Shown here: one piece after another, positions 8,571 through 16,898 of the stretch
How the letters are laid out: the number at the start of each line of letters is the position of its first letter
Numbering within the stretch: position 1 is the first letter of the stretch
Assembly: GCA_052389435.1 (NCBI GenBank)
Contig: JBQTIB010000085.1
Coordinates: 1 to 64,000, forward strand
Direction: 5' to 3'
DNA: 64,000 bases
Source of the DNA: JBQTKD01 sp052389435
Lineage (GTDB): Bacteria; Actinomycetota; Actinomycetes; Sporichthyales; Sporichthyaceae
Notes under the pieces: model-generated
What the model was told of the DNA's origin: nothing
The model's database searches: none
The model's input: the letters and a program-made list of their open reading frames with translations, nothing else
Program-made: the position numbers and the translations under genes

Positions 8571-8606
8571 CTACCCGTCCGCGCACCGCCTTCCTAGGTT
8601 TGATCC

Positions 8607-9794
8607 ATGACCTCCTCCCCGACCGCCGACGCGACCGCGCTGGACCACGACGCCCTGCGGCGCCTGCTCGATCGCGCCGGGGAACTCAAGGCGGAACTGG
8701 TCGACTTCGGCCTCGGCCGGCGGTGGGCGCGGGAGTTGGAGATCGCCCGCGACGAGCAGTTCGCCCCGGGCGAGCAGATCGAGGAGCACCACTGGATCGG
8801 TTTCCTCGACCACTTCCTGCTGGAGCGTCCACTGCCCGACGGACGCACCGTGCTGGCGCGTTTCGTGGCCGCGCGCGGGGATCTGCCGCGGACCGAACGG
8901 GACATGCTCCTGGGCTGGGGCGACGTGGTGGAGGGCACGTTCGAGGTCGAGGAACGGGTCGGGGACACGCTGCTGACGACCAACGTCATCGACGAACTTC
9001 CCTACGCCGTCGGCGCGACCATGGGCGTGGCAGCCGTGGACCAGATCGAGGTTCCCGGGGTCCTGATCGCGCGCCTGGTGCGGGTCGGGCCGATCTGGGC
9101 GATCAGCGGACCGTCGGCCAGCTTCGACCTGACGCACCGTCAGCAGCTCTACGGGCTGGCGGCCCAGACTGCGATGGCGCGGCCCGAACTCTGCTTTCGC
9201 AACCCGGAGAAGCTCGCGCGCGCCCGCGAGATCGAACACGCGAACAGGGAGGTGTTCCTGGAGCACTTCGGTGCGGATCTCGTGGTGCTGCCGGGGGCGC
9301 AGTTCCAGGAACGGATCAACGAGTACTGGGCCGAGTGCAACCGGCGTGCGCACGCCGCGGCGGTCCTGGCCGGAACGGCGCGCACCGACACACCCAACGA
9401 GACTCCCCTGCTCCAGGACGAGGCCATGGAGCAGGCCGAGACCGTCGCCGCGTTCTACGACGAACGGGAGGGACTGTCCTTCCACCCCGGGTTCGGCCGC
9501 CTGCAGGAGGCCTTCGCCGACCCGGACCTGCTTGCCGAGGAGGTCTACCGGGACACGGTGCTCGGCTTCCTGCAGGACCCCGGCATGTCCGCGACGCCGC
9601 TGCGGCGCCTGGCCGAGGCCGACCCGCAGCGGGCCAGCGCCGTCTTCGCCCGGGTTCTGGGGCGTTCGGGGTTCCGGTGGGAGCGCGACGGCGAGGCGTT
9701 GCTGCGACGGGCCAAGCCCGCGGACCCCGACGCGGAGCCGCTGCCCCGCCTCGCTCCCCTCGGCCGCCGACTGACCGACCACCTGCACTCCTGA
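8607..9794 (+). CDS. Uncharacterised protein, 395 aa
   Basis: A soluble, acidic protein of 395 residues whose family I do not recognise. There is no signal peptide or membrane segment. Visible features are a tryptophan-rich N-terminal region (HHWIGFLDHFLL), a central beta-rich part (GVLIARLVRVGPIWAIS) and a helical C-terminus with LGFLQDPGMSATPLRRLAEADP. ATG 8607 sits just after a conserved-looking leader. It is followed by the DUF427 gene ~57 bases on, with no clear coupling. Confidence 0.7.
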   Translation: MTSSPTADATALDHDALRRLLDRAGELKAELVDFGLGRRWARELEIARDEQFAPGEQIEEHHWIGFLDHFLLERPLPDGRTVLARFVAARGDLPRTERDMLLGWGDVVEGTFEVEERVGDTLLTTNVIDELPYAVGATMGVAAVDQIEVPGVLIARLVRVGPIWAISGPSASFDLTHRQQLYGLAAQTAMARPELCFRNPEKLARAREIEHANREVFLEHFGADLVVLPGAQFQERINEYWAECNRRAHAAAVLAGTARTDTPNETPLLQDEAMEQAETVAAFYDEREGLSFHPGFGRLQEAFADPDLLAEEVYRDTVLGFLQDPGMSATPLRRLAEADPQRASAVFARVLGRSGFRWERDGEALLRRAKPADPDAEPLPRLAPLGRRLTDHLHS

Positions 9795-9851
9795 CCGGTC
9801 AGGCGCGGGCGCCTGCGGGAATAGCTCGATGGCCGCCTGCGTCCCATTCAC

Positions 9852-10232
9852 ATGACTCAACCCATCGGCGAACAGGTCCGCGGACACCACATCGAGATCG
9901 AGGACAGCTCCGCGCACGTCCGGGTCGAGGTCGACGGCGTGCAGGTGGCCGAGACCAGATCGGCGCGCGTCCTTCGCGAGACGGGCCTTCCCGCCCGGTG
10001 GTATCTCCCCGCGTCCGACGTGGACCCGACCGTCCTGCGCCCCTCCGACTTCGGCTCGCACTGCCCCTTCAAGGGCGAAGCCTCCTACTGGTCGCTCGAG
10101 GTCGGCGGCACGCTGCGCTCGAACCTGATCTGGTTCTACCCCGAGCCGATCCCCGCCGCCGCCGCCATCGCCGGGATGCTCAGCTTCTATCCCGACCGCG
10201 CCACCGTGATCGTCGACGGCGAACGGATCTGA
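9852..10232 (+). CDS. DUF427 domain protein
   Basis: A 126-residue protein matching DUF427 end to end: the start around VRVEVDGVQVAETRSARVL, the YLPASDVD segment, HCPFKGEASYWSLEV and the C-terminal LSFYPDRATVIVDGE. Such proteins are small beta-tent-like folds of unknown reaction, widespread in actinobacteria. It stands alone on the plus strand. The family assignment is strong, the role is not known. Confidence 0.9.
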   Translation: MTQPIGEQVRGHHIEIEDSSAHVRVEVDGVQVAETRSARVLRETGLPARWYLPASDVDPTVLRPSDFGSHCPFKGEASYWSLEVGGTLRSNLIWFYPEPIPAAAAIAGMLSFYPDRATVIVDGERI

Positions 10233-10384
10233 TCGGACATTGCCCGCGAGGCGTCCGAGCGAACGTGGTCCCGGGGGCTCGGTTTCTCGGACACCACCAT
10301 CTCCCGCGCAACCCGCCGATCCCGGAGCAGCGCGACGGCTCGGCGCACGCACAGGGCGTCGCCGGCCGGGCCTACAGTCCACCC

Positions 10385-10957
10385 GTGCTGATTGCCGACC
10401 TGGAGCACTTCCTGGACCTGCCCGAGCAGGCCCCCGCCCCGGCACGCAGGCTCGCCGAGCAGTTGGGTCGTCTGGTGCGCGCAGCTACCGCCGGTCCGGT
10501 GGGCGCGACGTGGACCAGCGCCGTCGGCTGCTCGCGCCGGCCGGGAAACAGGCCGTGTCCGGGACGGGTGCGGGTGACCCGTTCGACCCCGGAGGCGCCC
10601 GTCCAGTGGCGGTGCAACGGCTGCGACGACGAAGGCGTGATCTCCAACTGGGAGGACTCGCCCTTCGACCTGCGCCGCGGCCGGCCGGTGCCCGTCGAGC
10701 GCACGACGGCGATCCCGCTGGACAGGCAGGCGGTCACCGCTCTCCAGAGCATGCTGCTGTTGGATCCCGACCCCGAACGGGTCGTGTTCGCGGCACGCGT
10801 CGAACCCGACGGAGCGATCGTGCTGAGCGCCACCGACGACGAACTCGACGCGCTCCTGGACGGCGTGGCCGCCGAGGCCAACCCCGAGCGGAACCGGCGT
10901 CGCCGAGCGCTGCTGGACGCCGCGTACGCCGCGCTCGCGGACGCCGAGCGCGGCTGA
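10385..10957 (+). CDS. Uncharacterised protein, 190 aa
   Basis: GTG 10385 begins a 190-residue reading frame with a helical N-terminus, a short Cys-x2-Cys (RCNGCDDEGVI) in the middle and a strongly helical, arginine-rich end. The segment PVERTTAIPLDRQAVTAL looks like a folded domain rather than noise. No family was recognised. It stands on its own with no overlapping neighbour on the same strand. Confidence 0.6.
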   Translation: MLIADLEHFLDLPEQAPAPARRLAEQLGRLVRAATAGPVGATWTSAVGCSRRPGNRPCPGRVRVTRSTPEAPVQWRCNGCDDEGVISNWEDSPFDLRRGRPVPVERTTAIPLDRQAVTALQSMLLLDPDPERVVFAARVEPDGAIVLSATDDELDALLDGVAAEANPERNRRRRALLDAAYAALADAERG

Positions 10958-11009
10958 ACCCGGCGCGGCGGCCGAACTCGAAGCGCTCCCGACGTGATCG
11001 GTCCTTCGC

Positions 11010-11387
11010 CTACACGCGGACGATGGTGGCGGCCGCGCCCGTCGCGCGGACCAGCTCGCCGAGGTCGTGCGGGTCGCCGGTAAGCACCTGGTCCCCCGCT
11101 GCGGCCAGGAGCGCGAGCAGCGCGTCGACGACGTCGTCGCCGCCGGTGCGGGCCAGCAGTTCGCCTGCGCGTCGAGCCGCCTGTTCGGTCGTCTCCACGA
11201 CCGCGACCATGCGCAGCGCGCGGGCGAGCCGAGCCTGCCCAGAACCGTTCCGCCAGGCCTGTCCCACCACCGGCGCAACGGTCGCGAGACCGCCACCGGA
11301 CCGTCTGGCCAGCTCGATCAGCCCCGCCACCCGGCGATCGTCGCGATCGACTCCGATCAACGCGCCCGCGTCGAGAACCAGCTTCAC
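11010..11387 (-). CDS. PIN-domain toxin (second TA pair)
   Basis: A 125-residue PIN ribonuclease. Asp6 (LVLDAG) starts the acidic site; further acidic residues lie in GDDVVDALLALL and LTGDPHDL near the C-terminus, as in PIN proteins with a TSDPDDL-like end. GTG 11387 overlaps the antitoxin stop as GTGA. The Glu usually found near residue 40 is not obvious, so activity may be altered. Presumed target is RNA. Confidence 0.82.
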   Translation of the reverse strand: MKLVLDAGALIGVDRDDRRVAGLIELARRSGGGLATVAPVVGQAWRNGSGQARLARALRMVAVVETTEQAARRAGELLARTGGDDVVDALLALLAAAGDQVLTGDPHDLGELVRATGAAATIVRV

Positions 11388-11647
11388 GCGGCGGGCTCCG
11401 CGGGCCGACCGGGCGGGACGTACGGCACGCCCGCCTCCGCGGCCAGGGCTCGCAGTTCGTCCTCGTCGAAGGCGCCGCAGCGATCCTGGTGCTCGGCCAG
11501 CCAGGCGTCGACGAGCTGGGCGCGCATCCACTCGCTCAAGGCGGAGGCGACGACGGCGGAGAAGGACTCCCCGCGCCGCTCCGCCACCTCCGCGGCCGCC
11601 TGCCGCAGCTCGCTCGGCAGCGACACGGTGACGCGCTCGGTGCTCAT
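11384..11647 (-). CDS. Ribbon-helix-helix antitoxin (second TA pair)
   Basis: An 87-residue protein. The first 45 residues (ERVTVSLPSELRQAAAEVAE.RGESFSAVVASAL) are a CopG/Arc-type ribbon-helix-helix DNA-binding domain; the rest is a helical, acidic toxin-neutralising tail. ATG 11647 is followed at once by the conserved strand. It is first in the operon and overlaps the toxin by 4 bases. Confidence 0.82.
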   Translation of the reverse strand: MSTERVTVSLPSELRQAAAEVAERRGESFSAVVASALSEWMRAQLVDAWLAEHQDRCGAFDEDELRALAAEAGVPYVPPGRPAEPAA

Positions 11648-11841
11648 ACTCGACAGTGTACTTCGTTGCGCACCCTGCCAGCGGGAATCCCACCGAGCAG
11701 TGCAACCGGCCGCCGCCAGAGGGCGCTGGGAAAGTTGCCGGCTCCGTCTGTGCGACGGGCGTAGGTAGGGGCTCACGCAACGGCCCGGGGCATGTCTGGA
11801 GGGGTTCTCAGCGCCAACCCGAACTGCCACGATGCCATCGC

Positions 11842-14067
11842 ATGACCATCGTGCTGAGCAAGGGCGCCAACACCCCTCTGTCCGCAGCCGAGGACGGTGT
11901 CGGCCCGGTGCAGGTGGTCGTCCGGTGGCTCGGCCCGGTCGCCGACGTCGAGGTCGACGTCTCCGCTCTGCTCCTCGGAGCCGGCGAGCGCGTGCGCTCG
12001 GACGAGGACCTCGTCTTCTACAACGCACCGTCGGCCGAGAACGGGGCCGTTCGCCTGCTGGGCAAACGCGTCGACGACGACGGGGCCGGCGAGGACCGGA
12101 TCGCGCTGGACCTCGACGCGATTCCCGAAGGCGTCCTGGCGGTGGCGGTCGCCGCGAGCATCGACGCCGAACCGGGAGTCGGCTTCGGTTCGCTGCGCGA
12201 CCTGAGCCTCGCGGTGGTGGGGGCCGACGGCCAGGACCTGGTCCGCTTCGACGTGCAGGACGCGAGCAGCGAGACCGCGTTCGTCCTCGGGCAGCTCTAC
12301 CGCCGCAACGGACAGTGGAAGTGCCGGGCCGTCGGCCAGGGCTGGGACTCCGGTCTCGCCGGACTCGCGACCGACTTCGGGATCACCGTCGAGGACCCCG
12401 ACGACCCCGGAAAGGCAGACCCGTCCGAGGAAGCACTCGAAGACGCCGCGGCTCCCGAGGACTCGGTCGTCGATGCGATCGAGGACGTGGTCGAAGACGA
12501 ACCGTTCGGCGACGACGCCGAGGCAGCCGCCGCAGCGGAGGCCGACGCCTACATCGCCGAGAGCCTCGCCGAAGCCGCGGCGGAGCCGGCTCCACCCGGC
12601 GACCAACTGAGCCTCGCCATGCCCGCGGAGGCGCTCGCCCCGAAGTCTCGGACGCCGCGGGCGACGGGCCGCGGCGTGCGGACCGGCAAGCGCCGCGCCA
12701 GGCCCGCCCCGATTCCGCCGCTCACGCTGGCCGGCGACAAGTCCTGGCAGGCCGCGCGACTGTTCTCCGTCTCGGGGACGGGCTCGGCGCAGGAGCAGGA
12801 GAAGCGCGCCACCTCCGCTCTGCTCGCCACGATGATGGTCGTGCGGGACTTCGGCCGCGGCCTCGTCGGCCGGTTCGGGGCACCGGGCGGGGCGATCGAG
12901 ACCTACCTCGAAGTTCCCTTCACCCTCGGCGAGAGCACCGTCTACCCGGACGGGGTCCTACGGGTTGCCCGGGCCGGGAAGGTGTGGACGGGCCTGCTCG
13001 AGGTCAAGACCGGCGCCAATCCGTTGCGCCGCGAGCAGGTGGAGAACTACCTGGAGGTCGCCAGGCTCAACGGGTTCGACGCCGTCGTCTCGCTGTCCAA
13101 CGACCTGTGCTCCCTGGGCGGCGAGCATCCCGCAGGGGTGGATCGCCGCAAGCTCAAGAAGGTGACTCTGCATCACATCTCCTGGGCGGAGATCCTGCAC
13201 GAGGCGCGGATGTGCCTGGACCACCGCGGCATCGAGGACCGGGAACAGGCGTGGGTGCTCTCGGAACTGATCCGCTACCTCGAGGACCCCCGCTCCGGTG
13301 CGGCCGGCTTCGACGACATGGGCGGCTCGTGGGTGGCCGTCCGCGAGGCGGTCGCAGCCGGCACCCTCCGGCCTACGGACAAGCGCGTCGCCGAGGTCGC
13401 CGCGGCGTGGGACAAGCTCACCCGGCACACGTGCCTGCGTCTGACCGGCCAACTCGGGGTTCCCGTCGCGCCGGTGCTCCCCCGCAAGGTCGCCGGCGAC
13501 GCCGCGGCGCGCGTGCAGTCGGCCGCCGCGCAACTCGGCGGCGAGGGACGCCTGTCTTCCACCGTCCGGATTCCGCAGGCGGCGGGCAACCTCACCGTGG
13601 TCGCCGACCTGCGAATGGGTCAGGTGCGGACCAGCATCAAGGTCGAGGCTCCCCGCGAAGGCGGAGCGAGCCGCCGGATCAACTGGATGCTGCGCCAACT
13701 CAAGGACGCCCCGGACAACCTCAACGTCGAAGTCCTCGTGGCACGCCAGTCGCAGTCCACCTGCGAACTGCTGCGGGACGTCCGGGTCGACAACGCCGCC
13801 CTCATCCCCGATCCGAGCGTCGACGTCCGGGCCTTCCGCCTCACCCTGCCCTCGCCCCTCGGACCCAAGCGCAGCGGCCTGCGGGGCGCGTTCATCCCGA
13901 GCGTCAACGCCGCCGTGGACTCCTTCTACGCCCAGGTGGTCCAGGGGATCCGCCCGTGGGCGAAGGCGGCGGCCAAGCTTCCCGACGATGTCGCCGAGGA
14001 GGCCGAGGAGACCATCGAGGCGCTCGACGAGGCGGCCGAGGCCGAGATCGCGCCGAAGGACTGCTGA
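11842..14067 (+). CDS. TerD-domain protein fused to a PD-(D/E)xK nuclease-like domain
   Basis: A 741-residue protein. Residues 1 to ~165 are a TerD domain (MTIVLSKGANTPL, then the FYN..S.ENGAV and DLDAIPEGV signatures), a calcium-binding fold of stress and tellurite-resistance clusters. A long Asp/Glu/Ala-rich linker (about 185-265) follows. The C-terminal half has a restriction-endonuclease-like core: YLEVPF near 354, a YPDG turn near 368 and LLEVKTG near 385, then a helix that ends in VVSLSN. The last ~60 residues are acidic and helical. No other ter genes are near, unlike ordinary terZABCDEF operons. It is probably a stress- or phage-linked nuclease; the role is inferred. Confidence 0.8.
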   Translation: MTIVLSKGANTPLSAAEDGVGPVQVVVRWLGPVADVEVDVSALLLGAGERVRSDEDLVFYNAPSAENGAVRLLGKRVDDDGAGEDRIALDLDAIPEGVLAVAVAASIDAEPGVGFGSLRDLSLAVVGADGQDLVRFDVQDASSETAFVLGQLYRRNGQWKCRAVGQGWDSGLAGLATDFGITVEDPDDPGKADPSEEALEDAAAPEDSVVDAIEDVVEDEPFGDDAEAAAAAEADAYIAESLAEAAAEPAPPGDQLSLAMPAEALAPKSRTPRATGRGVRTGKRRARPAPIPPLTLAGDKSWQAARLFSVSGTGSAQEQEKRATSALLATMMVVRDFGRGLVGRFGAPGGAIETYLEVPFTLGESTVYPDGVLRVARAGKVWTGLLEVKTGANPLRREQVENYLEVARLNGFDAVVSLSNDLCSLGGEHPAGVDRRKLKKVTLHHISWAEILHEARMCLDHRGIEDREQAWVLSELIRYLEDPRSGAAGFDDMGGSWVAVREAVAAGTLRPTDKRVAEVAAAWDKLTRHTCLRLTGQLGVPVAPVLPRKVAGDAAARVQSAAAQLGGEGRLSSTVRIPQAAGNLTVVADLRMGQVRTSIKVEAPREGGASRRINWMLRQLKDAPDNLNVEVLVARQSQSTCELLRDVRVDNAALIPDPSVDVRAFRLTLPSPLGPKRSGLRGAFIPSVNAAVDSFYAQVVQGIRPWAKAAAKLPDDVAEEAEETIEALDEAAEAEIAPKDC

Positions 14068-14181
14068 GCGACCCAGCGGGCGGCCGCCACCTACCCGGAC
14101 GCGGGCCGTCGAGCCGGATGACTTTTGTCTGGAACCGACAAGCGGCCGGCCTCGCCGGGCGCCGACGGTGCGACCACGGCG

Positions 14182-14514
14182 CTAGCGGAGATCGGCAGGC
14201 AACCAGTGCGGCCACGGCCCCGGCTCGGGGTTCGCCTTGGCCCACCGGTCGAGCGCGGAGGCCAGGCGCGAGGCCAGGGACTCGGTCGGCCACCAGGACT
14301 TCAGAACGAGCAGGACGGGGCACCCGCCCACGACGGCGAAGTCGCTCGCGTTCTCGGTCACGATCACCCGACCGGCGGCGCCGGCCGATCGCACGAGCAC
14401 GTCGTCGGGCAGGGTGTGGGCGCCGAGCTCGAAGGGAGTGGTCGCGTCGTGCCCGAGCCCGTCGAGGAGCCCCGCGGTCGCCGGGGGCAGCATGGCGTCG
14501 ATCAGGAACTTCAA
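14182..14514 (-). CDS. DUF5615 PIN-like toxin (third TA pair)
   Basis: A 110-residue protein of the DUF5615 PIN-like family: KFLIDAMLPP at the start, GHDATT in the middle and RVIVTENASDF before the C-terminus. The start is TTG 14514, supported by its overlap with the upstream stop (TTGA) and by the conserved KFLID that follows immediately. Proteins of this type pair with small DNA-binding antitoxins; the expected action is RNA cleavage. Confidence 0.8.
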   Translation of the reverse strand: MKFLIDAMLPPATAGLLDGLGHDATTPFELGAHTLPDDVLVRSAGAAGRVIVTENASDFAVVGGCPVLLVLKSWWPTESLASRLASALDRWAKANPEPGPWPHWLPADLR

Positions 14515-14939
14515 GCAAGCAGCCGCTCTCGCTCCGCGGCGACGCGCTCGGCCTCGGCCCGCGCGCGGTCGTTCGCGTCGACGCGGGCGTCGATCTCCTC
14601 CCGGTGCGCCGCCGCGTAGTCGATGGCGATGGCGATCTGCCGTTCGTGGAGGCCGAACTGCTCGGCCAGCGCCGCGACCCGCTTGGCCTCTCGGCCGCGG
14701 ACGTGGCGAAGGGCAGCCGCGATCTCCCACACGTCCGGTCCCCCGGCCAGCGCGGCCCGCCGACCCGACGGTCCCGGCTTGAACACCACACCGGGGTGCG
14801 CGGCGGTGGCCAGACCTTCTTGGACGAAGCGTTCGATCAACTCGGTGAGCGTGGTTCCCTCCGCCGCGGCGGCGGCCGCGAGCCGGTCGCGCAGCTCGTC
14901 GGCGAAACGAACGCTCGTGGTCGAACGAGTCACGGGCAC
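14511..14939 (-). CDS. Ribbon-helix-helix antitoxin with DUF433-like middle
   Basis: A 142-residue protein. An N-terminal ribbon-helix-helix (TTSVRFADELRDRLAAAAAAEG) is followed by a segment (VVFKPGPSGRRAALAGGPDVWEIAAALR) resembling the DUF433 antitoxin core, then a long charged helix. It overlaps the toxin by 4 bases and is read first. The upstream 60 bases are AT-rich (ACAATATAGTACGAGACG) and likely hold the promoter. Confidence 0.78.
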   Translation of the reverse strand: MPVTRSTTSVRFADELRDRLAAAAAAEGTTLTELIERFVQEGLATAAHPGVVFKPGPSGRRAALAGGPDVWEIAAALRHVRGREAKRVAALAEQFGLHERQIAIAIDYAAAHREEIDARVDANDRARAEAERVAAERERLLA

Positions 14940-15388
14940 CTCCGGAAGATCTGTAACACAACGCAGGACAATATAGTACGAGACGCTAGGATTACGGAGT
15001 CCACCCCGGACCTCTCAACCGGAGCGCCGCACGACGACAACGCCCACTTGTAGTCGGGAGGGAGAATCACGGGACGGACAATCAGGTGGCCGCGCTCCTC
15101 GACCTCCGTGCGGGCGGACCGGTTCCCGTCTCGTCGCCGCGTGGCCGCCGGGCGACGACGGCCGAGGGCGTCGTCCGGGCATCGGCCGTTCGTCGTCCAC
15201 GAAGGGTCCGAAGAGTTGAACAACGAAGTCGCGCAGGCCCGCCTCGAAGTGGACGTACGGCGCAGACGACGCCAGGATGACTTGGGATTCGGCGAGCCTC
15301 GACCAGCAGCACGTCTGAAGGGCACCGTGGACGCTGGGACAGGCGCCCACCTAACTGACCTACCATCAGTTAGACCCGTAACTGCTGG
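14940..15388. other. Gene-poor stretch before the second A/B module
   Basis: About 450 bases without a convincing gene. A minus-strand frame around 15230-15330 reads VHFEAGLRDFVVQLFGPFVDDERP and could be debris of a protein, but I cannot place it. The first ~60 bases hold the presumed promoter of the third TA pair. Confidence 0.4.
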
Positions 15389-15491
15389 GGTCTCGTACCG
15401 TTTCGTAGGGATCGACGAGGAGGCTTACTGGTGCGGAGACACCTCCTTCCCCAAGGCCCCGGGCCAGCGGCTACAGGGTTTCGTCAAGTGA
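15389..15491 (+). pseudogene. Last ~33 codons of an A-type gene
   Basis: The frame ending at 15491 reads GVSYRFVGIDEEAYWCGDT then APGQRLQGFVK-stop. It aligns with the C-termini of A1 and A3 (F.F.GI.....WCGHT...APGQRVQGLVK), including the cysteine and the GQ..Q..V end. Nothing upstream resembles the remaining ~400 residues. Its stop TGA overlaps the B2 start (GTGA), exactly as in the intact modules, so this is a truncated A2. Confidence 0.7.
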
Positions 15492-16129
15492 CCTGGCCAC
15501 CCGCGTTACCGCGCCGCGCCGTCGCCGGCGCGGCGGCTACCACTCTCGCCCTGGCGGCCAGCGGCTGCGGCGGGGGCGACCAGGAATTCGCTCCCAGCGA
15601 GAGCACGGCGGCGTTTCAGCTCAAGCCGTTGTCCCCCGAGAAGCCGGACTTCACGATCGGCGCCGTGGACATTCTCGAACCCGGCAAGCAAATTGAGATC
15701 GTCGAGCTTCGCCCCATCGGCACGCCGAACGTCGCCTATCTCGGAGCGATCACCGTCTGGCCACGCGACAAGGACTCGAGCACCGAGGCCGCACTCGGCT
15801 TCCCCGGTAAAGGCGTCGACCGATACCACCAGGCCATCGGAACGGTGGTCCCAGCGGCGGAAACTGCGTTCAAGGACCCCGGACAGGAGTCTCCGCATCC
15901 CCTCTGGGTGGGAGCTGGCTTCCGACTGCTCTCCGGCACGGTCGGCGGAGTGTTCGACGTCGAAGTCTCCTACCGCGTCGACGGCGTCGAACGAACTCGG
16001 AGAGCCGGTGCCACCTTCCTCGTCTGCACCTCTCCATGCGAGGGCAACAAGTACAAGGACGTCAACGCGTGGGCTGAGGTCGTGCGCAAGGACCTGGGAG
16101 TCAAGGAAATCGAGACCGACCGGACCTGA
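15488..16129 (+). CDS. Lipoprotein-like protein B2 of the A/B module
   Basis: A 213-residue exported protein. GTG 15488 overlaps the stop of the A2 remnant. The N-terminus has arginines, a hydrophobic core and a lipobox-like LAASGC near residue 22, so lipid anchoring is likely. Conserved with B3: EI.ELRPI.TPNV.YLGAITVWPRD, GTVVPA.ET.F, GFRLLSGTVGGVFDVEVSYRVDG and the VCTSPCEG cysteine pair. B2 has kept its frame although its partner gene is almost gone, which suggests a recent loss or a role with A1 or A3. Confidence 0.78.
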   Translation: MTWPPALPRRAVAGAAATTLALAASGCGGGDQEFAPSESTAAFQLKPLSPEKPDFTIGAVDILEPGKQIEIVELRPIGTPNVAYLGAITVWPRDKDSSTEAALGFPGKGVDRYHQAIGTVVPAAETAFKDPGQESPHPLWVGAGFRLLSGTVGGVFDVEVSYRVDGVERTRRAGATFLVCTSPCEGNKYKDVNAWAEVVRKDLGVKEIETDRT

Positions 16130-16142
16130 AGCGCGCGGTGCG

Positions 16143-16313
16143 GGTTGAACTGAGCGCCGGACGAACCGCTCAGGAGTTGAACCGCGACTCGCTCGGCGCC
16201 GACGCGGGCATCGCCCGCACCATCGCACGCGCCTGGCTGTCCATCATGGAAGCGGGGTTCCTGGCCGTCGCGGTGCCGGCCTGGTCGCCCAACGCCCGCA
16301 AGCGGGCGATGCG
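16143..16313 (+). pseudogene. Fragment of a DUF4143 ATPase (copy of the gene at 7303)
   Basis: About 57 codons match residues ~195-250 of the ATPase at 7303 almost word for word (ELSAGRTAQELN, GADAGIARTIARAWLS, GFLAVAVPAWSPNARKRA) and are close at the DNA level too. Both ends are cut: B2 stops 14 bases before, and an unrelated minus-strand fragment starts right after. Confidence 0.8.
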
Positions 16314-16560
16314 GTCCTGCGCCGCGGCGGTGCGCAGGTCGAGGCCGTCGGCGGCGACCCGGGCGATCGCCACGGCCATCGCGGTGTTGTCGGTCCGCAC
16401 CCCCCGGTGCCCACCCGAACGTGCCTCCGCCCTCCATCAGGACGGCGGTGTCGGCGGGCAGGGGCGGCCCGAACTCATTGTTGGCGCCGAGGGCGTCTCC
16501 GGCAGCGGTGGCGAGCAGGACACCGCGGGCGCGGTCCCGCTGATGGGACGTCAGATACAT
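16314..16560 (-). pseudogene. N-terminal fragment of an ADP-ribosylglycohydrolase, frameshifted
   Basis: From ATG 16560 the minus strand reads RARGVLLATAAGDALGANNEFGPPLP and GGGTFGWAPGG, the N-terminus of the DraG/ADP-ribosylglycohydrolase family. After a frameshift near 16407 the match resumes with TDNTAMAVAIARVAADG.DLRTAAAQD and then ends at the ATPase scrap. It is perhaps a quarter of the full enzyme and cannot be active. Confidence 0.75.
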
Positions 16561-16680
16561 GTGTGCAAGGCCTGCGCCGTGGTCGTCTTCCCGCAGGCCC
16601 GCGGGCCCACCACCAGACGGCCGGCGTGGCGGCCAGAAGCTCCGCCAGCGCCCCGTCGAACACCGCGGGACCTAGACCAC
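16561..16680 (-). pseudogene. N-terminal fragment of another DUF4143-type ATPase
   Basis: The minus strand reads AVFDGALAELLAATPAV and then, one frame away, LVVGPRACGKTTTAQAL, which is the Walker A region of this ATPase family; a one-base change separates the two. It ends in a stop at the ADP-ribosylglycohydrolase ATG. Upstream are two 15-base direct repeats, TAGCGTTCYAGCGCA, at 16691 and 16714, perhaps an old operator. Confidence 0.6.
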
Positions 16681-16690
16681 ATTCCGACGA

Positions 16691-16728
16691 TAGCGTTCCA
16701 GCGCACTGCTGAGTAGCGTTCTAGCGCA
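16691..16728. repeat. Pair of 15-base direct repeats
   Basis: TAGCGTTCCAGCGCA at 16691-16705 and TAGCGTTCTAGCGCA at 16714-16728, 23 bases apart. They lie just upstream of the ATPase N-terminal fragment and may be a remnant of its operator. Confidence 0.4.
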
Positions 16729-16898
16729 TCACAGGGTGTGGATCCAACGCATAACAGGTCGAGCGAGCCGCCGCCCTCGACTCATGCGCGCGGCCGGAAG
16801 GCCCCGCGACTTCCTTTCGTGGAAGGGAAACTGACGATGCGTCACAGGGTCAAGAGAAACCTGATGAAACCCTTCGACCGCGAGGGATGGCGGTAGCC

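Noticed and set aside
11832..15053. 1073-codon plus-strand open frame overlapping the TerD-nuclease gene
   Set aside because: Arginine/glycine-rich translation with no domain; it is the out-of-frame shadow of a clearly coding gene in GC-rich DNA.
16111..16135. Match of the B2 end to the SRPBCC gene (CCGGACCTGAAGCGCG)
   Set aside because: Only 16 bases are shared, which can occur by chance in 64 kb of high-GC DNA.
16138..16716. 192-codon plus-strand frame as an intact gene
   Set aside because: Only its first ~57 codons match a protein (the ATPase); the rest is antisense to two other gene fragments.
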